Below, piece by piece: positions 1 to 6,484 of a DNA stretch of 12,967 bases. The notes under the pieces are model-generated. The model saw nothing but the letters and a program-made list of their open reading frames with translations. It was not told the DNA's origin and did not search any database. Within the stretch, counting starts at the first letter, position 1, and each line of letters starts with the position of its first letter. Source of the DNA: Actinomycetes bacterium (lineage in GTDB: Bacteria; Actinomycetota; Actinomycetes; Actinomycetales; Microbacteriaceae); assembly GCA_023457615.1 (NCBI GenBank), contig JAEWKY010000101.1, positions 1 through 12,967 of the forward strand, in the 5' to 3' direction. The translations under genes and the position numbers were made by a program.

Positions 1-534
1 ATCCCGCTCGGCGGTCTCCGCGCGCTCGCGCAGCGCCGCGAGGAGGCGCTCCCGGCCCGTGACGACCTCCGCGACGACGACGGGCAGCGCGACGAGCAGC
101 ACGACGCGGAGCGCCGCGAACGGGATCGCCCAGCCGGCCGGGATCTCGTCGCTCCTCGTGCCGGCCAGGCCGACGATGGCCACCTCGGCGACGGCGACGA
201 CCCCGAGCACGATCCCGCGCCGACTCCCCTCGACCCGACGACCGACCGTGTACGCGGCGATCGCGACGCCGAGCACGGTCGTGCCGATCTCGCCCGCGGT
301 CGCGACGAGCGCCACGAGGTCGAGGGCGACGACGACCGCGAGCACGACGATCGGCCGCCGTTCCCGGAACAGCACGGCGACGGCCTGGGCGAGCGCGAGC
401 GCCCCCGGCAGCCACCATCCACTCGTCGCCGTGAGCGCGGGATCGAGCGCCGCGGCGCCGACGAGGTAGCCCGCGGCGAGGGCCGCCGTGAGCACGGCGG
501 GGAGCAGCAGCCGGATGCTGCGCGCAGGCGTCAT
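1..534 (-). CDS. Sensor histidine kinase, N-terminal membrane part (partial)
   Basis: Open frame of 178 codons from an ATG (base 534) that runs off the left window edge without a stop. About six hydrophobic segments are visible, near residues 10-29, 41-56, 61-78, 83-97, 107-125 and 134-157. A charged helical stretch follows (RERLLAALRERAETAERD), which looks like the start of the coiled coil that leads into a HisKA_3 dimerisation domain. This is the usual architecture of actinobacterial NarL/DesK-class kinases, which sense at the membrane and phosphorylate a LuxR-type regulator. The catalytic half and any partner regulator would lie left of the window, so kinase identity is an inference from topology and the linker. 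No clear Shine-Dalgarno precedes the ATG. A poor -10-like hexamer (CAGACT) lies 6 nt upstream, compatible with a leaderless start. It could instead be another six-TM membrane protein. Confidence 0.72.
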   Translation of the reverse strand, partial: MTPARSIRLLLPAVLTAALAAGYLVGAAALDPALTATSGWWLPGALALAQAVAVLFRERRPIVVLAVVVALDLVALVATAGEIGTTVLGVAIAAYTVGRRVEGSRRGIVLGVVAVAEVAIVGLAGTRSDEIPAGWAIPFAALRVVLLVALPVVVAEVVTGRERLLAALRERAETAERD

Positions 535-668
535 GCGTTCAGTCTGCGCGGTCCGCGGGGTCGGCGCCCCCTCCGGAAGGACAGGCCGGTAACCGGTCGC
601 GCGGCCGGGGCGCCGGATGCCGCGGACGACGAGCGTGGAGGAGTCGGATCGAGAGAAAGGACGACACC

Positions 669-1898
669 ATGTCGGATCGGACGAATCAGACGACGCCTCC
701 CACCTCGGAGGCCCCGCCGAAGCGCGGCCGGAGGGCGCTCGCGATCGGGATCACGAGCGCCCTCGTCGCCGTCGCCGCCGCCAACGGCGTATGGCAGGCC
801 GTGAGCGCGAGCACCCCGGAGCCGGGTCCCGGCGAGGTCATCGAGCAGCAGCTCGACGGGCTCGTCGAGCTCGGCTTCCCCGGCGCGCTCGCCTCGTGGA
901 CCGAGGCCGACGGCGACCACGGCGACTACGTCGCGGGCGTCGGCGACACGTCGACCGGGGCGCTCCCGCCCGTTGACGGGGAGGTGCGCGTCGCGAGCAA
1001 CACGAAGACGTACACGGCCGTCGTCGTGCTCCAGCTGGTCGAGGAGGGCCTCGTCGCGCTCGACGAGCCGATCGAGACCTATCTGCCGGGCCTCGTGCGC
1101 GGCGAGGGGATCGACGGCGCGGCGATCACGGTGCGGCAGCTGCTCCAGCACACGAGCGGGCTGCCGACCTACACCGACGGCATCGCGCTCGAGATCGAGG
1201 AGCTGCAGCACGCCTACGCGCCGCCGCGCGACCTGCTCGACCTCGCGCTCTCGCAGCCGGCGACGTCGGCGCCGGGCGAGAAGTGGGAGTACAGCAACAC
1301 GAACTACGTGCTGCTCGGGATGCTCGTCGAGCGCCTCACCGAGCGCCCGCTCTACGAGCAGGTGACCGATCGCATCATCGAGCCGCTCGGGCTCGAGCAC
1401 ACCTACTTTCCGGTCCCCGGGGAGCAGGAGCTGCGCGGCGCTCACCCTCAGGGCTACCACGTCGACTCACGGGGCGAGCAGCTCGACGTCACCGAGCTCG
1501 ACCCGTCCTTCGGCTGGGCGGCCGGTGCGGTCGTCGCGTCGCCGAGCGAGCTCAACGAGTTCTTCCGGGCGATCTTCGACGGCCGGCTGCTCGGCGACGA
1601 GATGCTCGCGGAGATGACGACGACGGTGCCGAGCGACGACGGGCTGTGGGAGGGCAGCGGCTACGGCCTCGGCATCCACAGCTTCCCGCTCGGCGACGGG
1701 CGCGTCGTGTGGGGCCACGGCGGCGACATCCACGGCTCGCTCACCCGCAACGGCGTGACCGAGGACGGCGAGGCGTTCACCGTCGCGGTGACGTCGCTGC
1801 CCTGGGCGTTCCTCGACCCCGCCGACGAGGAGGAGCTCATGGCCGGCTACCGCGCCGTGACCGACGCCGTCGAGGCGGCGTTCGCCGCGGCGGGCTGA
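669..1898 (+). CDS. Serine hydrolase, beta-lactamase class C / DD-peptidase family
   Basis: 409 residues. A basic N-terminus (KRGRRAL, about 18-24) precedes one hydrophobic segment (about 24-46) ending near AVSAS, so the protein is exported as a signal peptide or signal anchor and acts outside the membrane. The penicillin-recognising fold motifs are in order: SNTK (S110 nucleophile, K113), HTSG at 161-164, YSN at 208-210, and HGG at 350-352 in place of the KTG box. This set is typical of Pfam Beta-lactamase (PF00144) proteins related to the R61 D-Ala-D-Ala carboxypeptidase, which act on peptidoglycan stem peptides, small esters or D-peptides. Substrate cannot be read from the sequence. The start is supported by GAGAAAGG (653-660), 8 nt before the ATG. 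It is divergent from the kinase fragment across 134 bp and converges on the MmyB-type regulator with only 10 bp between stops. It is likely a cell-wall enzyme or esterase rather than a resistance lactamase. Confidence 0.93.
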   Translation: MSDRTNQTTPPTSEAPPKRGRRALAIGITSALVAVAAANGVWQAVSASTPEPGPGEVIEQQLDGLVELGFPGALASWTEADGDHGDYVAGVGDTSTGALPPVDGEVRVASNTKTYTAVVVLQLVEEGLVALDEPIETYLPGLVRGEGIDGAAITVRQLLQHTSGLPTYTDGIALEIEELQHAYAPPRDLLDLALSQPATSAPGEKWEYSNTNYVLLGMLVERLTERPLYEQVTDRIIEPLGLEHTYFPVPGEQELRGAHPQGYHVDSRGEQLDVTELDPSFGWAAGAVVASPSELNEFFRAIFDGRLLGDEMLAEMTTTVPSDDGLWEGSGYGLGIHSFPLGDGRVVWGHGGDIHGSLTRNGVTEDGEAFTVAVTSLPWAFLDPADEEELMAGYRAVTDAVEAAFAAAG

Positions 1899-1908
1899 GC
1901 CGCCTCGC

Positions 1909-2748
1909 TCACCCCGCGGTGGCGGGGGCGAGCACCGCGAGCAGCTGGAGCTTCTCGTAGGACTCGCTCCCCGGCACCGCGGTGTAGACGAGCAGCGAGT
2001 GCGACTGGCCGGGGTCGACGAGGCGCTGGCACTCGAGCTCGAGCGCGCCGAGCTCGGGATGCACGAAGCGCTTGACGTCGTTCGGGCGGAGCCCCACCTC
2101 GTGCTCGTCCCAGATCGCGGCGAACTCCGCGCTGCGCGCGAGCAGCTCCTCGGCGAGGGCGGCGGCCCGGGAGCCCGGGCCGCGCAGGGTCGCGATCTCG
2201 CGCAGCCCCGACGCCCACATCCGCGAGAGGAACGCGTGCTCGTCGGGCGCGTAGAGCTCGCGCGACGACGGGTCGGTGAACCAGCGGTAGCCGAGGCTGC
2301 GGGCGGACCCGACCCGGGTGGAGGCGTCGCCGAGCAGCGCCACCCCGAGCCGCGTCTGCCGCAGCGTCTCGCCGAGCTCGGTGACGATCTCGGCGGGGGT
2401 GTCGTCGAGGCGGTCGAGGATGCGCAGCAGGCCCGGCGAGACGTGGTCGCCGTCGCTGCCGCGCGAGGGGGCGGGATGCCCGGCGAGCCGGAACAGGTGG
2501 TCGCGCTCGTCGAGCGAGAGGTGGAGGCCCTGGGCGATCGCGGCGATCATCTGCTCCGAGGGCTGGGGTCCGCGCTCCTGCTCGAGCCGCGCGTAGTAGT
2601 CGGTCGACATGTGGCTGAGCGCCGCGACCTCCTCGCGCCGCAGGCCCTCGGTGCGCCGGCGCGGGCCGCGCGGCAGCCCGACGTCCTCCGGCTGGAGGGA
2701 CTCCCGGCGGTGCCGGAGGAACTCGGCGAGCCCGCTGCGATCGATCAC
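1909..2748 (-). CDS. XRE/MmyB-like transcriptional regulator
   Basis: 279 residues. Residues about 8-85 form an XRE-type helix-turn-helix with the family hallmark RREEVAALSHMSTDYYARLEQ (about 38-57). Residues about 105-275 match the MmyB-like ligand-binding domain (PAS-like fold), recognisable from ALLGDASTRVG, GYRWFTDP and WDEHEVGLRP. Family members bind a small hydrophobic ligand and usually control a divergent oxidoreductase gene, and here a short-chain dehydrogenase is divergent 85 bp away. The start is GTG (2746-2748), preceded by AAAGGTGGA, an SD-like stretch very close to the start. A TAGAAA hexamer overlaps it. The likely target is the ATCCA/TGGAT repeat cluster in the intergenic region. 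The family call is firm. The ligand and the link to the dehydrogenase are inferred. Confidence 0.94.
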   Translation of the reverse strand: MIDRSGLAEFLRHRRESLQPEDVGLPRGPRRRTEGLRREEVAALSHMSTDYYARLEQERGPQPSEQMIAAIAQGLHLSLDERDHLFRLAGHPAPSRGSDGDHVSPGLLRILDRLDDTPAEIVTELGETLRQTRLGVALLGDASTRVGSARSLGYRWFTDPSSRELYAPDEHAFLSRMWASGLREIATLRGPGSRAAALAEELLARSAEFAAIWDEHEVGLRPNDVKRFVHPELGALELECQRLVDPGQSHSLLVYTAVPGSESYEKLQLLAVLAPATAG

Positions 2749-2776
2749 TCCACCTTTCTACGCGGCCCGGCGGCGC

Positions 2777-2805
2777 GCATCCATGGATCGACGCTCCCTG
2801 GATGC
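2777..2805. promoter_or_regulatory. Candidate operator between MmyB regulator and SDR
   Basis: The 85-bp divergent gap holds a perfect 10-bp palindrome ATCCATGGAT (2779-2788). A third half-site, TGGAT (2799-2803), also makes a GCATCCA...TGGATGC inverted repeat (2777-2783 with 2799-2805). Three ATCCA/TGGAT half-sites in 27 bp of non-coding DNA next to a regulator gene suggest its binding site. GGATGCC is a frequent word throughout this window, so the outer repeat may be partly coincidental. Confidence 0.4.
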
Positions 2806-2833
2806 CGGCGCCGCGAGGCCGCACGGTGGGGGC

Positions 2834-3775
2834 ATGCCCCGAATCCTCGACCTCGAACTCCCCGACCTCCGCGGTCGCCGCGCCCTCGTGACGGGCGGCA
2901 GCGACGGCATCGGCCTGCGGATCGCCACCCGGCTCGCCCGGGCCGGCGCCGACCTCGTCCTGCCCGTGCGCAATCCCACGAAGGGCGAGGCGGCGGCCGC
3001 CGCGATCCGCGCCGCCGCGCCGGACGCCGCGATCGCGCTGCCCGCGCTCGACCTCTCGTCGCTCGCGTCGATCGCCGCCCTCGGCGACGAGCTGAACGCG
3101 GCCGGCGACCCCCTCCACCTCCTCATCGGGAACGCGGGCGTCATGACGCCGCCGACGCGACAGGAGACGGTCGACGGCTTCGAGCTGCAGTTCGGCACGA
3201 ACCACCTGGGTCACGTCGCGCTCGTGGGTCGGCTGCTGCCGCTGCTGCGCGCCGGGAACGCGCGTGTCGTCTCGCAGGTCAGCATCGCCGCGAACGAGGG
3301 CCGGGTGAACTGGGAGGACCCGCAGTCGACGGTGCGCTACGGCACCGGGATGAACGCCTACCGTCACTCGAAGATCGCCTACGGGCTGTTCGGGGTGGAG
3401 CTCGGTCGCCGCAGCGCGGCCGGCGGCTGGGGCATCACGAGCGTGCTCTCGCATCCGGGCGTCGCGCCGACCAGCCTGCTCTCGGCGCGGCCCGAGGTCG
3501 GTCGTGCCGGCGACACCCCCTCGGTGCGCGTCATCCGCTGGCTGTCGCGACGCGGCCTCCTCGTCGGCACGCCCGAGACGGCGGCACTGCCCGCGCTGCT
3601 CGCCGCCACCGCCGCCGCGCCGACGCCCGGGATGATGTTCGGCCCGACCGGTCCCGGCCGCGTCGGCGGCGTGCCCGGGGAGCATCCGCTCTTCGCGCGC
3701 CTGCGCGACGAGGCCGACGCCGCCCGGATGTGGGCGCTCTCCGAGTCACTCACGGGAGTCCGCATCGCCGGGTGA
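2834..3775 (+). CDS. Short-chain dehydrogenase/reductase (SDR)
   Basis: 313 residues with a complete classical SDR core. The cofactor loop TGGSDGIG is at residues 20-27, with an arginine-containing loop after beta-2 (VRNPTK, 45-50) that suggests NADP(H). D73 in the LDLS segment, the NAG motif (100-102), N123, a catalytic serine (S147 or S150) and YRHSK (Y176, K180) are all present. It most resembles the retinol-dehydrogenase/protochlorophyllide-reductase-like SDRs that actinobacteria annotate simply as oxidoreductases, so the substrate is unknown. The ATG at 2834 gives the usual distance to the glycine loop. An in-frame ATG at 2783 would add 17 residues but lies inside the candidate operator. 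The only SD-like sequence is a G-run just before the ATG. It is divergent from, and probably controlled by, the MmyB-like regulator. Its stop lies inside a hairpin shared with the converging fusion gene. Confidence 0.94.
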   Translation: MPRILDLELPDLRGRRALVTGGSDGIGLRIATRLARAGADLVLPVRNPTKGEAAAAAIRAAAPDAAIALPALDLSSLASIAALGDELNAAGDPLHLLIGNAGVMTPPTRQETVDGFELQFGTNHLGHVALVGRLLPLLRAGNARVVSQVSIAANEGRVNWEDPQSTVRYGTGMNAYRHSKIAYGLFGVELGRRSAAGGWGITSVLSHPGVAPTSLLSARPEVGRAGDTPSVRVIRWLSRRGLLVGTPETAALPALLAATAAAPTPGMMFGPTGPGRVGGVPGEHPLFARLRDEADAARMWALSESLTGVRIAG

Positions 3776-3797
3776 GTTCGCGGACGGCACTCAACCC
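3770..3797. terminator. Bidirectional terminator-like hairpin between convergent genes
   Basis: GGGTGAGT (3770-3777) pairs with ACTCAACCC (3789-3797) as an 8-bp stem with one bulged A and an 11-nt loop. Both stop codons lie within it: TGA of the SDR at 3773-3775 and TGA of the fusion gene at 3791-3793. There is no T-tract, so any terminator role is intrinsic-like at best. Its position between two convergent ends supports a shared role. Confidence 0.45.
3781..3797. repeat. Direct repeat, left copy (17 bp, flanks hxlR-fusion unit)
   Basis: CGGACGGCACTCAACCC is matched at 6468-6484 by CGGGCGGCACTCAACCC, 16 of 17 identical with 13 contiguous. The two copies bracket exactly the two-gene hxlR-fusion unit. 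Both contain a minus-strand TGA stop in the same register (GGT TGA GTG CCG). It could be a recombination footprint, a shared terminator arm or chance. Confidence 0.4.
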
Positions 3798-6019
3798 GCG
3801 GGGGTTCCGAGGCCGAGGTTGTCGCGGAAGACGTTCTCCGGATCCCACTGCGCCTTGAGCGCCCGCAGCCGGGCGAGATGCGCGGGCGGCCAGACGAGCG
3901 CCCGCGTCGCGTCGTCGCGCGCGGTGTCGAACGAGAGGTACGCGCCGGTGAGGTGGGGTCGCAGCCGCGCCCACTCGGCATCCAGTCGCGACGGCGAGCC
4001 CGAGATCGCGGTGAGCGAGAAGTTCGCCGACCGGCCCGCGTAGGCCGTCGCGTCCTCGGGCACGTCGGACACGGCCCCGCCGACGGCGCGGAACTGGAAG
4101 AAGTGCGTCGCGCCCGACTCGAGGAAGGCGGCGGCGTCGCCGGCGAACTCCGGCGTGAGGTGCTCGACGAGCCCCGAGTGCGCGTACGGCTCCGACTCGG
4201 CGCGGTGCGGTCCGGGCTGGTAGTAGCTCCCCATCACGTCGGCGTACGACATGATGCTCGCGTTCTGCCCGGTGAGCGGGGCGAGCTCGGCGAGCGGCTG
4301 CAGGCGGGCGACGACGGTCTCGGGGTCGTCGGAGTCGACGAGCGCGATGATCGTCGCCGACGCCGGGCCGCCGCGACCGGGGTTGAGGATGAGGGAGGCC
4401 GTCAGGTCGCGGGGCGAGCCCTCGACGACGCGGCCGTAGGCCTCGAGCAACCCGGGCACGTCGCTCGCGGCGAACTGCAGCTGCGCGAACCCGACGTCAC
4501 CGGTCTCGTCGGCCTCGAGCTCGAACGCCGTCGCGATGCCGAACTCGAAGCCGGCGCCGCGCATCCCCCAGAACAGCTCCGGGTTCTCCTCGGCGGAGGC
4601 GCGCACGAGCCGACCGTCCGCCGTGAGCACCTCGACGGCGCGCACGTGGTCGATCGTGAGACCGTGCGCGCGCGCGAACCAGCCGACCCCGCCCGCCGTG
4701 CCGAGGCCGCCGACCCCGACCCCGCCGTAGTCGCCGCTCGTGATCGCCCAGCCGTGGGGGTTCAGCGCGCGGGCGACCTCGATCCAACGCGCGCCGGGCT
4801 CGAGGCGCACGAGACGCGCCCCCTCGTCGAGCACGCTGATCGCGTTCAGCCGCCCGAGGTCGAGCACGATCCCGCCGTCGTTCGTCGACCGCCCCGAGAC
4901 GCCGTGGCCGCCCGACCGCACGCCGAGCGGCACGTCCTGGGCGCGGGCGTACGCGAGCGCCTCGCGCACCTCGTCGACGGTGCCGGGCCGCAGCACGAGA
5001 CCCGGGTTCCCGCCGCGCAGGTAGTTGTGCCGCACCCGGCCGAAGCTCGCGTCGCCGGGCTCGACGGCATCCGCCGCGAGGGAGGCCGGGATGCCCGTGT
5101 AGTCGATGCCCGCGCGTCGCGCGGCGAGGGCCGTCGCCGAGCGCAGCCGGCCGGTCTCGGTGCCGCGAGCCTCCCGCGCCTCGGCGACGCGGTCCCGCAC
5201 CTCGGGGATGACGTCCCGCGAGACCGCGGCCATCGTCGACGGGTCGTCGGTCGCGAGGATGAACGTGCCGACGCCCTCTTCGAGCGCGAGCTCGACGAGG
5301 TGCTCGACGGTCGCCTCCGTCGGCATCACATTCAGCAGTCGCCGGATCTCCCGCGGGTCGCGGCCGACGCGCGTCGCCTCGGCGTCGATGACGGCGTTGC
5401 CCGCGACGAGTCCCTCGCGCTTGATGTAGGTGAGCGAGGGGAGCCAGCCGTCGCCCTTGCGCGCGATGAGCCGCTGCATCCGCGGCTTGATCGCGCCGAC
5501 CCAGAGGGCGATGTCGTGCGCGGGCGAGGGTCCGCGCTTCGCGCCGTCGACCCGGTGGAACTCGCCGTCGACGCGCAGCGGCGCGCGCTCGTCGGCATCC
5601 CAGATGCCGCGGATGACGTCGATCGCCTCCTCGAAGGCCTGGACGGCCTGGCCCGGCTCGAGCCTCGCGCCGCCCATGGCCTGGATGGCATCCCAGAACC
5701 CGCCCGCGCCGATCGCGAGCTCGACGCGCCCGCCGGAGAGCAGGTCGAGGCTCGCGGCCGAGCGCGCGAGGACGGCCGGCGGGCGCAGCGGGATGTTGTG
5801 CACGTTCGCGGCGAGGCGGATGCGCGTCGTGCGGGCCGCCGTCCAGGCGAGGAGGGTCCAGGTGTCGTGGAACGACGGCTGGTAGGGGTGGTCCTGGAAG
5901 GTGACGAGGTCGTAGCCGAGGTCCTCGCTCAGGATCGCGAGGTCGACCGCCTGCTCGGGCGGGTCGTTGACCGGCGTGACGAAGGTTCCGAACTCGAGGG
6001 CGTGACCGTAGTCGGGCAT
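3791..6019 (-). CDS. Fusion of LLM flavin oxidoreductase and BBE-type FAD oxidase
   Basis: A continuous 742-residue frame with two complete enzyme domains. Residues about 8-290 form a luciferase-like (LLM) TIM barrel of the FMN/F420 class. Marks include FGTFVTP at the first strand, FQDHP (41-45), NVHNIPLRPPAVLAR, LSGGRVELAIGAGGFWDA and a C-terminal helix with TDDP. A linker at about 283-310 leads to a PCMH/berberine-bridge-type FAD domain. That domain has LVLRPGTVDEV, RSGGHGVSGRS with H372 as the expected covalent flavin histidine, VGVGGLGTAGGVGWFARAHGLTIDH (433-457, in two pieces), VLTADGRLV, and the BBE C-terminus WDPENVFRDN (725-734). The usual 6-S-cysteinyl position reads SGDYGG, and I find no cysteine in the whole chain, so at most one covalent FAD bond is expected. 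No signal peptide is seen, so it is cytoplasmic. It lies 43 nt downstream of hxlR on the same strand. The reaction is unknown; oxidation coupled to flavin or F420 hydride transfer is speculation. The domain calls are firm. Confidence 0.94.
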   Translation of the reverse strand: MPDYGHALEFGTFVTPVNDPPEQAVDLAILSEDLGYDLVTFQDHPYQPSFHDTWTLLAWTAARTTRIRLAANVHNIPLRPPAVLARSAASLDLLSGGRVELAIGAGGFWDAIQAMGGARLEPGQAVQAFEEAIDVIRGIWDADERAPLRVDGEFHRVDGAKRGPSPAHDIALWVGAIKPRMQRLIARKGDGWLPSLTYIKREGLVAGNAVIDAEATRVGRDPREIRRLLNVMPTEATVEHLVELALEEGVGTFILATDDPSTMAAVSRDVIPEVRDRVAEAREARGTETGRLRSATALAARRAGIDYTGIPASLAADAVEPGDASFGRVRHNYLRGGNPGLVLRPGTVDEVREALAYARAQDVPLGVRSGGHGVSGRSTNDGGIVLDLGRLNAISVLDEGARLVRLEPGARWIEVARALNPHGWAITSGDYGGVGVGGLGTAGGVGWFARAHGLTIDHVRAVEVLTADGRLVRASAEENPELFWGMRGAGFEFGIATAFELEADETGDVGFAQLQFAASDVPGLLEAYGRVVEGSPRDLTASLILNPGRGGPASATIIALVDSDDPETVVARLQPLAELAPLTGQNASIMSYADVMGSYYQPGPHRAESEPYAHSGLVEHLTPEFAGDAAAFLESGATHFFQFRAVGGAVSDVPEDATAYAGRSANFSLTAISGSPSRLDAEWARLRPHLTGAYLSFDTARDDATRALVWPPAHLARLRALKAQWDPENVFRDNLGLGTPAG

Positions 6020-6062
6020 GATCCCATGCTCGCGCGCTCGGGCCGCGCCCGCACGCGCCGGG

Positions 6063-6434
6063 TTAGTCGCTTACTGCGCGTAAGCGGTGACGCGCCTCGT
6101 CGGCCAGCGCCCAGTTCGTCAGCGGCTGCGCGGCGGCGATCAGGTCGCGCCCCCGACGGGTGGGGGCGTAGCTGATCGTGACCGGCGTCGTCGGCACGAC
6201 GGTGCGCTCGACGAGCCCCAGCGCCTCGAGCTCCTTGAGCCGCACCGAGAGCAGGCGGTCGGAGATGCCGTCGACGAGACCCCGGTACTCCGAGAAGCGG
6301 CGGGCGCCGCGCAGGCCGGCGAGCAGGATCGCCCCCACCCATCGTCGTCCGATGAACTCGAGGTGCTGCACCATCGCGCGGCACTTGTCGTCGTCGATCG
6401 TCTCGATCCGCAGCTCGGGGAGGGCGTTGCTCAC
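6063..6434 (-). CDS. HxlR (DUF24) family transcriptional regulator
   Basis: 123 residues, a normal length for the family. A winged helix-turn-helix spans about 18-100, with the motifs LEFIGRRWVGAILLAGLRGARRFSEY, GISDRLLSVRLKELEALGLVER and YAPTRRGRDL. C18 (DDDKC) is the single N-terminal cysteine at the position where HxlR/YodB-type regulators carry their redox- or electrophile-sensing thiol. Such proteins usually repress adjacent oxidoreductases, and the flavoenzyme fusion follows on the same strand. The start is GTG (6432-6434). An SD-like AGGGA is only 2 nt away, but TACTCT lies exactly 6 nt upstream, so a leaderless transcript is more likely. The last codons read CGC TTA CGC GCA GTA AGC GAC TAA, unusual choices here that create a perfect inverted repeat. 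It is probably autoregulated through the two matching operators. Confidence 0.94.
   Translation of the reverse strand: MSNALPELRIETIDDDKCRAMVQHLEFIGRRWVGAILLAGLRGARRFSEYRGLVDGISDRLLSVRLKELEALGLVERTVVPTTPVTISYAPTRRGRDLIAAAQPLTNWALADEARHRLRAVSD
6068..6086 (-). promoter_or_regulatory. Second HxlR-type operator, ahead of the fusion gene
   Basis: A perfect 19-bp inverted repeat, read on the minus strand as CGCTTAC-GCGCA-GTAAGCG, lies over the last codons of hxlR, 49-67 nt before the ATG of the fusion gene. It matches the repeat at 6432-6450 in half-site, spacer length and total length. The rare codons TTA and GTA it imposes argue that it is selected as DNA. HxlR-family proteins bind this kind of short dyad; that this one does is inferred. 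Confidence 0.6.
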
Positions 6435-6450
6435 TTCCCTAGAGTAAGTG
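6432..6450 (-). promoter_or_regulatory. hxlR promoter and autoregulatory operator
   Basis: On the minus strand CACTTAC-TCTAG-GGAAGTG forms a 7-5-7 inverted repeat with one mismatch. It covers the -10-like TACTCT (6441-6446), and its final GTG is the hxlR start codon itself. A -10 box 6 nt before GTG would place transcription start at or next to the first codon. A regulator bound here would block RNA polymerase directly. No convincing -35 box is visible. Confidence 0.6.
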
Positions 6451-6461
6451 TTCCGCGGGTC

Positions 6462-6479
6462 GAGTGCCGGGCGGCACTC
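6462..6479 (-). terminator. Hairpin at the end of the response-regulator gene
   Basis: GAGTGCCG (6462-6469) and CGGCACTC (6472-6479) form a perfect 8-bp stem with a 2-nt gap (or 7 bp with a 4-nt loop). It overlaps the TGA stop (6478-6480) of the response regulator and lies 28 nt before the hxlR start on the same strand. It probably separates the transporter/two-component operon from hxlR. No T-run follows, so Rho-independence is uncertain. Confidence 0.5.
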
Positions 6480-6484
6480 AACCC
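6468..6484. repeat. Direct repeat, right copy (17 bp)
   Basis: Right partner of 3781-3797 with one mismatch, again overlapping a minus-strand TGA. It contains the 3' arm of the hairpin at 6462-6479. Confidence 0.4.

Noticed and set aside
586..596. CCGGT-A-ACCGG dyad in the 535-668 gap
   Set aside because: Only 5-bp GC-rich arms; expected by chance, and no half-site repeats elsewhere in the gap.
1889..1904. GGCGG/CCGCC hairpin over the serine-hydrolase stop
   Set aside because: A 5-bp all-GC stem without a T-tract is expected often at this base composition.
2783..2833. Upstream in-frame ATG (2783) as SDR start
   Set aside because: The added 17 residues look non-conserved, the ATG lies within the palindrome, and no SD precedes it.
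1999..3858. A 619-codon plus-strand open frame across the regulator and SDR
   Set aside because: Low-complexity Arg/Ala/Pro composition; it overlaps two genes with clear family motifs in other frames.
3878..6175. A 765-codon open frame on the plus strand opposite the fusion gene
   Set aside because: It is rich in Arg/Gly/Ala/Asp with no domain motifs, and is a GC-driven shadow of the minus-strand gene, whose two enzyme domains are unmistakable.
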